NCBI GenBank assembly: GCA_027575765.1
Contig: JANBPT010000155.1
Span: forward strand, 8,054 to 65,023
DNA from: Tieghemiomyces parasiticus
Taxonomy: Eukaryota > Kickxellomycota > Dimargaritomycetes > Dimargaritales > Dimargaritaceae
Direction: 5' to 3'
Length of the DNA stretch: 56,970 bases
A program made the position numbers and the translations under genes. Shown here in pieces: positions 1 through 10,040 of the stretch (position 1 is its first letter; every line of letters begins with the position of its first letter). The notes under the pieces are model-generated. The model was not told the origin of the DNA and ran no database searches. It saw only the letters and a list, made by a program, of their open reading frames with translations.

Positions 1-412
<412 letters not shown>

Positions 413-487
413 CTACGATGGTGAGTCAGAAGAGAGGGAGAAGAAAGATAAGCTGGCGACTGTGGGCGGGAGGGCGGCTGAAACCGA

Positions 488-494
488 TTATATA
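488..494 (-). promoter_or_regulatory. TATA box of polyubiquitin gene
   Basis: On the minus strand this reads TATATAA, in otherwise GC-rich sequence, about 150 nt upstream of the polyubiquitin ATG. It is a good candidate core promoter for a strongly expressed gene. No transcript evidence is available. Confidence 0.5.
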
Positions 495-2013
495 GCGCCA
501 GCGGCGGGATAGGGTGGGAGGAGGACGCCGGCGGCGATGAAAGCGGAGGAAACAGGGGCCGGCTGGGGTCCCCCTTGTGGGTCTCGTATATTACATCAGC
601 AGCACTGGGCAGTGGGGGGAGGGAGTCACGCTGAAACCGCCGGTAAATAGAAGGGATGGGCGGAAGCATGCATCCCCCCCCCCGGCCCCGCGGGTTGGCC
701 AACTGTTTCCATATCTTCCCCCATTGGGACGATGCAGACCCGGACCACGCGGTCAGGCGGGGCGGGTGAGTGGATGCGCCTCCACTCCTTCCTCTGTGGG
801 TGCCGCAGCAGCATATAATCGGCCATCCCTTCCTCTGCCGCCATCCTCTCGCTCGCCAAGCATTCTGGAGCATATGTCGTGAATGCCACCTCTCCCGGCT
901 GCGGGGAAGGCTATATGCCACTGTGCGCAGCAGAGGATGATAGCTGCTGGATTAGGCTTGACTGCTGGTGGCGGACACTCAGTCCCTCACACCGCCATCG
1001 TTTATCCTTTCAACCCTAGGTGCACAACCGCAGAGTGGTGGCCAGCGGCTGTGACTGGCCTGGACTGTCGCTTCCCCTGGCCAATCCACAGAGACCATGG
1101 GCCAAAAGTAGGTGGTCAGGTGGCCGGTGGTACATCCTTCCCATGAAGGCGGGGGAGGGGTAATCATGCTCAGGGGTGACCAGCGTGAATCCACGGGGAG
1201 GGCCATTCCTCCCTAGCCAGCGAAGGTTGAACACTTCCCACCCCCGTCATTCGAGCGTTGGGGTCCAAGGGGAAGGGGACCTAGCCGCCCATCCAGGGTT
1301 AGATATCGACCACCGTTCCGTCAAGTGAATCCCTCCCCAGTTCGTCACCCCTGCCCCTGTCTGACGGCGGCGACAGCAGCCAAACCGTCCCATTGACGCT
1401 GCCTTGTGAAAGAGGCCACGGAAGGAAGGAGGTGTGCTTAATTGACATCGTCACATCGCCACGAAGCTGTGACGAGGGGGCCGATTACACCCTTGCGGTT
1501 CACTCTCCCAGTCAAAGACTCGCTATAAGGGAGGAACTTGGGAAATGGGGTGGCAACCGGTAGCTGGAACAGAGGCCACCACAGGCGACTCGGCCTTCTT
1601 GGGTTGGTGCTCTTGTTGCCTGTGTTTCTCTACCGCAAGCACATTAATTGATTCTAAATCTGTCGTAAGCGGAGGGGATTATATATCGCCTCTGGAGCAG
1701 GCGACGAGTCACCACGACGTGCCCTACCCTGTCCTGCACCCCCCATAACACTATCAGGCTCAATCAATGCTAGCGGCTTGCGTACCTCATATTCATCCGC
1801 CACTCCCGCCAGTTCCTTTTTCCACAGAGTTTATGATATACAGAGAACGGTAATAAGTAGTAAAGAAGGCGGAATTACGTGGAAGAGGGAGGGGGGGTGG
1901 GGCATACACCGAGCGAGGACTGCGCCCCGGCACGGGCCACACGCACAAGTGGGTTGCGAGAGTTCTGAAGAGGCTCACTCGTGGCCATCCAACGACCTAG
2001 ACGCGCGGCCGCC
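495..2013. other. Intergenic, no supported gene
   Basis: About 1.5 kb between the polyubiquitin promoter and the protease stop codon. Open frames here overlap in several phases and none has a start, signal peptide or recognisable domain. It probably holds the upstream regulatory region of polyubiquitin and the 3' flank of the protease gene. Confidence 0.5.
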
Positions 2014-3303
2014 CTAGTAAAGGAGGCCGGCCGTGAGATCGGAAGGGGGGTTATTGTAGATGAGTTTGTTGGGGCACGACGCGGTCAGACCAGTTAGCTT
2101 GTTCTGGGTAGACGAGTCCAGAATCATCTTCTTGAGCTCGGCAGGGGAGATGGGTTCGTCGGCCAGGGAGAGGAAGTAGGCAGCCAGACCGGCCACGTGC
2201 GGGCTGGCCATCGAGGTACCCGAGATGGTGTTGGTGGCGGTCTTGGAGCCCTTCCAGATGGAGCGGATGTTCAAGCCGGGGGCGTACACGTCCACGCACT
2301 TGCCAAAGTTGGAGAAGTAGGCTCGGCCGTCGTAGATGGTGGAGGCACCGACGGTGAGGGCCGCCTCGGCTGAGGCAGGGCTGGAGCCGCACGCGTCGGC
2401 GTTCTCGTTACCAGCGGCAACGGCAAAGAACACATTGTGGTTCACGGCGGCGTTGACGGCCATATCCAGCGTGCGGCTGGGGCCACCACCCAGGCTCATG
2501 TTGGCAATGCTCGTCCCCTTGGGGTTGCGGGACTTGTGGTCAATGGCAGTGAACTCCACGCCCTTCACCACATCGCTCATGGTGCCCGAGCCGTTGGATC
2601 CCAAGACCTTGACGGCCACAATTTGAGCCTTCTTGGCCACGCCGTATGTCTTGCCAGCAATGGTACCGGCCACGTGCGAGCCGTGCCCGTTGCCGTCCTC
2701 GTCCTCGTCGTTGCGAGGAATGGTCTTGCCCCAACGCGCACGGCCTTCCAGATCGACGTGGTTGATGTTGACGCCCGTGTCGACCACGTAGACCGTCACG
2801 CCTTCCCCGCCCTTGCCGTCGTACACGTACTTTTCAAAGTTGCGGAGGGACAGGGTGTCGCGGGATGATGTGCGGGCCAGGCCCCAGGGCGCACGGCGCT
2901 GCACGTCAGTGGCGTAGACGATCGAGTCGTGCTCCACGTAGTCCACCACGTCGGTCGCCCCACGGATGCGCGCCAAAACGTCGGGCTGGAACCGGCCGGC
3001 GTAGCCGTGGAGGCCCGGCAAGCGGTACACGTGGGCCAGTTCGTTGGGGTCCTCGTCACCGTCGGTGAAGCCGGCTTCCAGGTTCGCCATGTCGAGTAGG
3101 GTGGTCAGCTGGGTGAGATGGGTGTGGAGGGCGTCGGCGTCTACGTCGCGCTTAAAGATGACCATGTACGAGTCGGGCACCACCTCGGCGGTCATGTCGG
3201 ACAGGAGCGGGGCCTCACGCAGCGGGTGGGCGGAGAAGAGCGAGCTAGCTTGGACGGAGGACCAGGCCAGGACGGCCACAATGACGAGGCGGCAGGACAC
3301 CAT
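2014..3303 (-). CDS. Secreted subtilisin-like serine protease (proteinase K type, S8A)
   Basis: 429-aa single-exon gene for an extracellular or vacuolar endopeptidase. Residues 1-20 form a signal peptide (hydrophobic VIVAVLAW core). Residues about 42-130 are an inhibitor-I9 propeptide (SYMVIFKRDVD ... DYVEHDSIVYA). The catalytic domain follows from about 138. The triad is visible: Asp175 in VYVVDTGVN, His207 in DGNGHGSHVAG and Ser364 in SGTSMASPHVAG. The oxyanion Asn299 lies in AVAAGNEN. Length and order match fungal proteinase K, cerevisin and cuticle-degrading proteases. There is no C-terminal extension or membrane anchor, so export rather than membrane retention is likely. A TTAAATA element sits about 290 nt upstream. 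Saprotrophic nutrition and host-cuticle digestion both fit; the sequence cannot choose. Confidence 0.95.
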   Translation of the reverse strand: MVSCRLVIVAVLAWSSVQASSLFSAHPLREAPLLSDMTAEVVPDSYMVIFKRDVDADALHTHLTQLTTLLDMANLEAGFTDGDEDPNELAHVYRLPGLHGYAGRFQPDVLARIRGATDVVDYVEHDSIVYATDVQRRAPWGLARTSSRDTLSLRNFEKYVYDGKGGEGVTVYVVDTGVNINHVDLEGRARWGKTIPRNDEDEDGNGHGSHVAGTIAGKTYGVAKKAQIVAVKVLGSNGSGTMSDVVKGVEFTAIDHKSRNPKGTSIANMSLGGGPSRTLDMAVNAAVNHNVFFAVAAGNENADACGSSPASAEAALTVGASTIYDGRAYFSNFGKCVDVYAPGLNIRSIWKGSKTATNTISGTSMASPHVAGLAAYFLSLADEPISPAELKKMILDSSTQNKLTGLTASCPNKLIYNNPPSDLTAGLLY

Positions 3304-4326
3304 TGTGGAGAGTTAGGGAGGGAGGGAGGGGACGGTAGGGCGTCACAAGGAAGCGGGTTGGAACAGGGAGGAATGAGGATTAAGAAGCTGGGAAGGGGGG
3401 AAAAGGCGAACGGGACTTGGGTCAGAAGGTGGCACCGAGGGAATACGGCGGGGTCCGGTGCGAGACACGGACGGGGGAGAGGAATTACGGAGGAAAGGGG
3501 GATCGATTCCAGCAGCAAGAAGGGGAGGTGGGTAAAGAGGCGGATAGGGTTGAAATGAAGTAAGCGAGGCCGGTGGGGCGCGCACCTCGTGGTATTTAAG
3601 TGGCGTGGATGGGAGAGCGGCCAGTGCCAAGCACCCGGAGGAAGGAGGGGGGGCTCGATTTGAGGCAACCGTCTATGCACCACTACCTTCTCCTGGCGAA
3701 ATAGGCACGGGGACGCTGGTGGGTGGTGGAGCGGCTAGGGTGGCTGTATGCTCCAGTGGGAACGGCTCCCGTGACTTGGCCAGTCAGCCGCCTCCACTGT
3801 GTGGGCGGGCCAGCGGTCGGCCGATTAGCAGGGGGGGAGGGAACTCCGAAGCCAATCGACCCAGGAAGAGTGGAACTAGGGGCGACCCCTCGCCCTTGCT
3901 GGATTGCCTCGACCAGTGCCGCCGAACAGGTGACCCCCGGGGGTGGTGGCTAAGCCCCTCCCCCTACAGTAGCAGTGACGAGGGAACGCACCGCGATCGC
4001 GTGATACTCGACCGCCGACGGGGCCGTGGTAAGAAGCGGCGGGGCGAGCTGGGAAGGGCCGAATGCTGCCACCACCTCACCTTACCCCCTCGCACCTACC
4101 GTCCTGACAGCAGCGTCCCGCCCAGCGTCTATTGTCCAGCGTCAACGTCCACCCGCGCACAGGCCTAACCGAGGTGCATAGCCGAAGCAAGCCTGAAGGC
4201 TCATTCTGCCAGAGCAACCCATAGGAAGCGACTGGCGAGCAGCATGCCGGTCACTCCTTTGTCGTTGCTGGTCACAAGCCGATCCCACTATTCGACGGAT
4301 CCTGTGCCTCGTTCGCGAGGTCGATA
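3304..4326. other. Protease upstream region, nothing further seen
   Basis: Purine-rich on the plus strand next to the protease start (its leader), then about 700 nt of GC-rich sequence. Open frames here have no domain, signal peptide or convincing splice sites. Confidence 0.4.
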
Positions 4327-5263
4327 CTACGCGCAGTGCTTCGTGGCTGCGAGCCCGTCGTTGTGAGGTGCAATCGTCCATTGGCGCCGCCCTGCTGCTG
4401 AAGGCTGTCGCCGACTCCGTGTGTCATTACGCTTCGGGGAGGAGGGGCGTGTGGCTAGCAGGGCCAATAGATCTGCATGCGACTGATTAGCCCGCCCTTC
4501 TGCTGGCGTCGTAATGAATAGGATGGGGGGAGGGGCATGATAAGGCTCACCCGGTGATTTGGCTAATCTATCCCTCCCCCCAGCTGACCGCTGTGCAGGT
4601 AGGTCGAAAGGTGCCTCTACGGTTCTACTCGCGCACCTCGCTGGCGGTAGGACGTATCCCCCGCCGAAGTGATATGAAGTGCCGGGTGGATTAGCCTCCC
4701 AAATAGTACGGCCGTGCACAATGTAGTGCGTCCCGTTACAGCTTTTCCAACCCGTGCACCCCGTTTGGCCGCAGTCATCGTAGTACATTAGGTGTATTTC
4801 GTGCACAACCGTACCGCCCACCAAGGGCGTCTTGTAGGGAGGGAGGAAATAACATGGATGAGCTGGACACTCTCAGAAAGGCTGACTCCACTTGCGCGCT
4901 ACCGATGGGCGGGACAGCTTTCCAGTCAGAGGTCTGCCTCCGTACCACAGCATTACGTAACTATGTCCGTTATACCGCCACCGGCCAGAGTCATCATAGC
5001 CTGCCCTGTCCGGTTGATCAAGGTCCTACGTATGGGCCATTCTCATCGTCCAAAGGGGCCGGCCCTATATGGTATAGGGGTAAATCGTCAGGGCCTAGTA
5101 TGGCCTGGACTTGGTGCTGTCGGGGCGTACTACCAGTAAAAAGGGTAACGGGTGTGCTGCTGTAGGCCACCGCTGCCAGTTTAGTGTCCGGCTGAACCAT
5201 ACATTGCAGCGAATTCGATGCAGGTCGTCCTGGGCCGATAAAAAGCCGCGCAAGGTGGCCGGC
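4327..5263 (-). CDS. Possible spliced secreted protein, N-terminus not found
   Basis: Two open stretches on the minus strand join in phase 0. The first, 5263-5030 (78 codons), starts right after a TAG acceptor and ends at a GTAGGA donor. The second, 4830-4327 (167 codons plus stop), starts after a textbook pyrimidine-rich acceptor (TTATTTCCTCCCTCCCTACAAG). The second stretch opens with a compact cysteine motif, DDCGQTGCTGWKSCNGTHY, and a fourth cysteine follows in PPARCAS, as in small extracellular domains. The intron would be 199 nt, normal for this region. No initiating exon with a signal peptide was found, and the first stretch overlaps, in another frame, the ORF listed at 5095-5742. Both models cannot be right as drawn. 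No family recognised. Confidence 0.25.
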
Positions 5264-5742
5264 CTACACCATGAGGGCGACCCATCAACGACGGTCACCA
5301 GGTGAGTCCAATAGGAGACATCGGGCGCTGAGCCGAATTTAAAGGGGGGAGAGGGGTTGATTTTGCAGAGGGGCTTCTGGGGCCTATAAATATCCTTCTG
5401 GATAGTGGCAAAGGAGTTTGGGCACTTGACCAGGCGAGGGCGCAAGGCCATATGCAAAGGCGAGAATAATTTCGACTGTCCGTGGCGACTCTCGGCCTTG
5501 TATCCGTACAGAATTAACTGGTCATTGAAAAAAGCCTGTTCGCTCGTAGTTGAATCTGGCGAACTAGCGAGTTGAAAAAGGCCCCCCTTCCGGATTTCAA
5601 CGGGGGCATAAGGCTCCGACATGGCGTAGGTAAAATAAGCATGCACAATCCTACTGACGACGCTCGGGGCTGATGTCGCGGGACATTGCTTCCCCGTACT
5701 TCTTATCACGATGCTTAACGAGGAACCTGTGGCCCAATACAC
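5095..5742 (-). pseudogene. Possible decayed third copy of the two-exon secreted family
   Basis: An open frame on the minus strand with no good ATG or signal peptide. Its middle (KLFSPLHMALRPRLVKC) resembles the end of exon 1 of the gene at 54973-53707 (SLFSFDPDLRPYC). Further on, TLRGFLSAQDDLHRIRCNVWF resembles that gene's exon 2 start (ALRNGLIYGDLRICMDEWW) and the LR...CKDWY of the gene at 8574-7449. In the intact genes an intron separates these two parts; here the frame runs straight through. No normal donor is visible, so it may be a degraded copy or chance similarity. The resemblance was judged by eye only. Confidence 0.22.
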
Positions 5743-5996
5743 TGCAGATCTTTCAGTGATGGGGTGGGGTTATAGGATACGGTGGTAGATACGGGTCATA
5801 GCCAGCCTAGTGGGAAGGGTGGGGAGGGGCAAAGCGAAGTCAATGCTCAGCATTGGGGCCACGGTTTCCAATCGGCACCTTGGCCAGGCACTGCCCAAGC
5901 TACCGGTGGTTACAGAAGGCCACTATTACCGGACTAGTCCCGTCCGCCATCAATCTATGATGCCTAGAGTTGATAGCTATGCTGTGGTCAACGCGG

Positions 5997-6098
5997 TTAT
6001 AGTGGTCTCATGGCGGCGATTATTGTAAAGGAAACAGCGAGCACCGTCAGTATGGCCGCCAAGGCTTTTATCACCAGGAAGATTGCAGTACAGCCCAT
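5997..6098 (-). CDS. Very short hydrophobic ORF (33 aa), possible signal exon
   Basis: From an ATG at 6098 the frame encodes 33 residues that are almost entirely hydrophobic (cores IFLVIKALAAILTVLAV and FTIIAA), then a stop. It looks like a signal peptide or a single membrane segment. It lies about 250 nt upstream of the open frame at 5742, so it could be that gene's first exon, but no GT donor is visible before the stop. A stand-alone micropeptide or chance are equally possible. Confidence 0.15.
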   Translation of the reverse strand: MGCTAIFLVIKALAAILTVLAVSFTIIAAMRPL

Positions 6099-7448
6099 TG
6101 GGATTTGATTAGCCAACTTGTCGTGGCTGTAGGGCGAACCATTCACCGCATCGCTGCAGCCTGGCGTAGACGAGCACCGGCGGAGCAGACGTAATGGGTA
6201 CCTGAACCGGCACCAGACTGTCAGATGGAGGTGAGCCTTGACCGGGAAAGAGCGCCGCTCTCGTCAGCAAGGTGTGACGGCATATGGTGTGTGGACTGGT
6301 GGTGGCTACTAGGTCTAGCGGAAAATCCCCAGTAGCGAGACCGGGCAGTGAGAAACAATCAAGGTAACGCGGTAGCGTCGAGGAGCTTGATTAGTTTTGC
6401 TGAATGTAGGGAGGAATATCTACTCACTCTTCGGTTAATCAGGTGGCCCGGCATCGTGCAAGAATATTGATAGTTACAGCCATAGGCAGTAGGATCAAGG
6501 TCAGGTGGGGGGGGGGGCAACATTGATGGTTACGGCTAGCGATGGAAAACGAAAAGTGTGTACGCCAGGGTATATATCTGTATCGATCCAATGGTATGAA
6601 GCGAAAGTTCGCGCCGCGCTTGGACCTTCCCTTGCTCTCCCGACCAGCGTTAGCGACCAGGCTCTTCGTCCTGGACGAATGATCCGCTTGCTGTCGGATG
6701 GTAAGTGGTAAGGCCCCGCCTGGCATTTGCGCGACGGCCCACTCCCATAGGAATCGGTAGTTCGTTAACCGCCATAAGTCTCAATGGCAACTCCGTAGGC
6801 TGCGCGTCAAAATCGCTAAAGAACCTACCGACAGTCAGTAGGTCGGCACTATAATAGGGTTAGGCAGGCTGACGCGCAAGCCGGCAAGGAACGGATAGAG
6901 GGGCGAATAACAAGGTTGCTATTGTAGTATTGCCCCCTTGGGGAAGTGCTTGTCGAATGGGCAGCAGTCACGGACCTTGTGGCATCGTAAGGGCCACAGC
7001 CGTATCGGTGTAGTACGTATTAGGCCAACATATCCAGGCCGACACCCTTGGCCAGAAAGCAGTTTGAGGAGGGAGGGAATATCGGTCATCCGGGTGCCTC
7101 CATTCTGCACGCGTCCGGTAACTACGCCCGGCCGAGTTCAATCTTTATAAGGATACCGTACCTCTGCCAAAAGTGATGTTAATTTAAGGCTGGGGTACCA
7201 ACGGAGAGCAAAGTTCGCTCTTGCGAGCCAACTCGGCAGACCAGCGTACCCTGTCAGATAGCACCTAGTCGCATAGCGGCCACGCTATGTAAACTGAATA
7301 AGTGCGTCCTTTACAACCTACGCATTGTGCCCTACGCCAGCTGGATAGAGTGTGGTAAAGTATTTATTGGCACCACCATTCTAAAGATGGTATACATAAC
7401 TTCCGTAATAATGATAATCGTTAAAGCCCAATGCTCGCCGTGTACACC
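6099..7448. other. Gene-sparse interval with G-tracts
   Basis: Lower-GC sequence with an uninterrupted run of 11 G at about 6506. Open frames on both strands between 6440 and 7150 overlap and lack starts, splice sites in agreeing phase, or domains. No gene is supported. Confidence 0.4.
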
Positions 7449-8574
7449 CTATGGCTCAGCCGCGGCTAGAGTGGGGGGGGGGGTAAGAGATGGACCTAAA
7501 TCACCTAAAGAGAGCATAGCATTCGGTGGCCTAATACCACAGCCAGATTCACGGCCCTTGCCGCACACCTCTTCTACAATGAGATTTAGCTCGGCCATAA
7601 GCTTGGAGGCCAATTGAGAGGTCAGGCTCTGGATTGCTTTTTCCATGCCCGTAATCATGTTGGAGGCCTGTTGCTTTCTTTTGTCCTTATCCTGGTATGC
7701 GAGGTTCACGTTTTTTCCCATCTCAACGTGGTATTTGAGGGCCATTTTAAAGTAGTCCCAATACTTACCCGTGCTAGAGGGACCCTCGGAGGTATTGCCA
7801 CAGAATGCGAGCATATCACGGCGTACAAAATCCGGCTGACCACGGACCTCGTCTATAAAAAAGCGTGGGAAGGCGACGTCGTTCGGAATCTTCAGATCTG
7901 TCGCAACCCGTTGGTTGTATTGTGCTGAAAGACTGTTCAGGCGAAAGTCGCTGGTTAGAAAGAAGCTGTAGATTTTCTGGCGACGTTTCTCAGAGACTTT
8001 TTGGAAGTCGGGGTACCAGTCTTTACAGCTTTCATACTGGGAAAAAATAATCTGATGGCGGAGGACTTGGTACACCTGGTTGGGTGGAGACAGTGGCCGT
8101 AGTGTGTGGGTGTATAAAGCGGGTTGGTTAGTACACCGGCCGGGGCGTTGCGGCCCAATGCTGCGCACTCTAGGCAAGAGTTGGAATTGTTGACGACACT
8201 ATTATAGAACTTACAGTATACGAGGCAATTTGCAGCACTCCATCGGAGGGCCCACGGAGGTTAAATTGGGAGACTTTGATGCGCCGTTGTAGCAAGGTTT
8301 TGACCGCATCTTTTACGTCGTCGCAGTTGATGCGCCGTGGCTCGTTCACATCCAGGTTTGCGCCAACCGATTGGGCCACCCCAATCGACTTGGAAGTTTC
8401 CCCAACATCTCGACCCTTACCAGCCAGTTGAGGGAGTTCGTAGTATGCATCCGGAATCACGTACGTCGCCGGGATTTCCGTGCCGGCGAGTTCAGCCTGG
8501 CCTGTCCGAGCGCAGGTAAAGTGCAACATGGTGCCGCCCAGAAGGAGGGTGCAGAACACCGAGGGGCTACGCAT
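7449..8574 (-). CDS. Secreted protein of unknown function, two-exon family member A
   Basis: Model: exon 1 8574-8215, exon 2 8075-7449, intron 139 nt (donor GTAAGT, acceptor CCACCCAACCAG, phase 0), giving 328 aa. Exon 1 encodes a signal peptide (FCTLLLGGTMLHFTC core) and ends ...QIASYT. Exon 2 opens VYQVLRHQIIF and carries CKDWY, FQKVSEKRRQKIYSFFL, then GKYWDYFKMAL. The same order of motifs, with the intron at the equivalent place, occurs in the gene at 54973-53707, which is the main support for the model. Five cysteines in the mature part could form disulphides. Codon use is AT-richer than in neighbouring housekeeping genes. Eleven C in a row near the 3' end of the frame encode prolines, so the last residues depend on exact run length. 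I recognise no domain and assign no function. Confidence 0.72.
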
Positions 8575-8621
8575 GCCGGCTAGCTGCTTGTGAGGGGCGA
8601 TGGGTAGGGAAAGGTGATGTG

Positions 8622-8628
8622 TATTTAA
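8622..8628 (-). promoter_or_regulatory. TATA-like element of secreted family member A
   Basis: Minus strand TTAAATA, about 50 nt upstream of the ATG at 8574, at the distance expected for a TATA box with a very short leader. A second TATAAAG-like element lies about 140 nt upstream. Confidence 0.35.
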
Positions 8629-9573
8629 CCAGTGGATCCAAACGGTGTACTGGGACAGTGAAGAGGAAACGCGAGTAAGGTAGATAAATCCAAGAAGGCG
8701 GGCGGCATCCGGCGGCTTTATATCGACAGTTGGCTTTTCCAGATAAGGGGGGGTAGTATGGCGTGTGGTGTGTAGAGAAAGTACAGCCGTGGCGATCGTG
8801 GCCCACCAACGGTGCGAGGGGGAGAGGTAACTCTACAGCTTCGACCCGAACGGGCAGAGATGCAAATGGTATGACCCAGGGCGCAGGTTAGCGGTGGATA
8901 TAACGCCCCCACAGGCCCAGTGGTCCGTAGCTCTGCAACGCCGGCGACCTATGCGGCTAAAGGTCTCGGTCATTCCTACGCCCTTTTTGTGTGACGACGT
9001 ATAGAATCGCCACAGCCACGGACGAATCGGCGAGCCTTGGATAACGGACCAGTGGACGAAAGCGGGGAGGGGAAGCAATGAGGAGGAGGGCGACCGCAAG
9101 ACAACAATGCCGCGGATGCTGGTACAAAGGGACGGTATTTGGCGAAGAAACTCCCCATGTGCCTTAGGCCTGATCATTGGCTGGCGTTTAAACTATGCGG
9201 CTAACCATTGATCCTAAAATGGAAGGGCACACATGCTTGTAATTCCGGGTTTCGTTCATAATTCAATGGTGGGTCAAAGGGACAGTCGCTGGGTCCTTTT
9301 GGGTTATGATGGCGTAAGAAAGGACAGGCAGAGGCGGGCTAAGCTGGGCCTTTGGTGCCCCTATACGGGGGGGGGGATATTCGGGCACAAAGGTAGCGGA
9401 CACGAGAGGGAGGGAGAAGATAATCCGCAGGAGGTCCCACATCCAGCCCTGGCCCGAAGTAGTCGTCGGGTGGCACGGACCAGGTGGGGTGTGGGAACGG
9501 TAGGCGGATTGCCGTCCCGGCTGCCGCTAGACCGAAATCGGCGATGGAACGGGAAAAGCGTTCGAAGTGGCGT

Positions 9574-9840
9574 CTAAGGGCGGACCGTTGCGAGGGGCGC
9601 TGCGCAAACCACCCGTCCAAAGGCAGGATACGGCCCTGAGGGGCTGGCGGTTATAGCCTTATTGCTTGCCTGCTGACGACACACACCCTCTTCCCTTGAC
9701 CTTGGCACATGCGACGCGCTGCCGCAGTCATTAGGGTCTCTTGGCACTTTGCTGGCATAAGATGGGCCTTCCAGCAGGACTTCACTTTTAACCAACAAGC
9801 CAAAAGGACACGCGGGCAAAAGCAGAAACTGGTAACCCAT
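9574..9840 (-). CDS. Possible small secreted protein (88 aa)
   Basis: From an ATG at 9840 the frame encodes 88 residues. The N-terminus (MGYQFLLLPACPFGLLV) is hydrophobic and could be a signal peptide. The rest is polar with four further cysteines or cysteine-adjacent motifs (DCGSAS, EGVCRQQ, VVCAAP). A TATA box (9881-9887) sits about 40 nt upstream, a good promoter spacing. It is transcribed away from MSH3, so the two could share a promoter region. No homologue recognised. Frames on the other strand overlap it, so this is only a candidate. Confidence 0.3.
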   Translation of the reverse strand: MGYQFLLLPACPFGLLVKSEVLLEGPSYASKVPRDPNDCGSASHVPRSREEGVCRQQASNKAITASPSGPYPAFGRVVCAAPLATVRP

Positions 9841-9880
9841 TCGTCACCGGCGGTAATCTCCCCCCCTGATTCGACAGGAG

Positions 9881-9887
9881 ATTTATA
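9881..9887 (-). promoter_or_regulatory. TATA box upstream of 88-aa ORF
   Basis: Minus strand TATAAAT, about 40 nt before the ATG at 9840. It lies within the 200 nt separating that ORF from the MSH3 start on the other strand. Confidence 0.35.
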
Positions 9888-10040
9888 AGTCGCCACGGCC
9901 ATGTCCACTGGTAACCAGGCCATGGAGTCATTGTGCAGTGCGCGGCAAGTTCATTTGTCCCATTTACCCCATATTTGACATCGTCTACCTCACCATTTTG
10001 CTAGGTCGTCGTCTCCTGCGCAAATCTTGACCCAAGCGGT

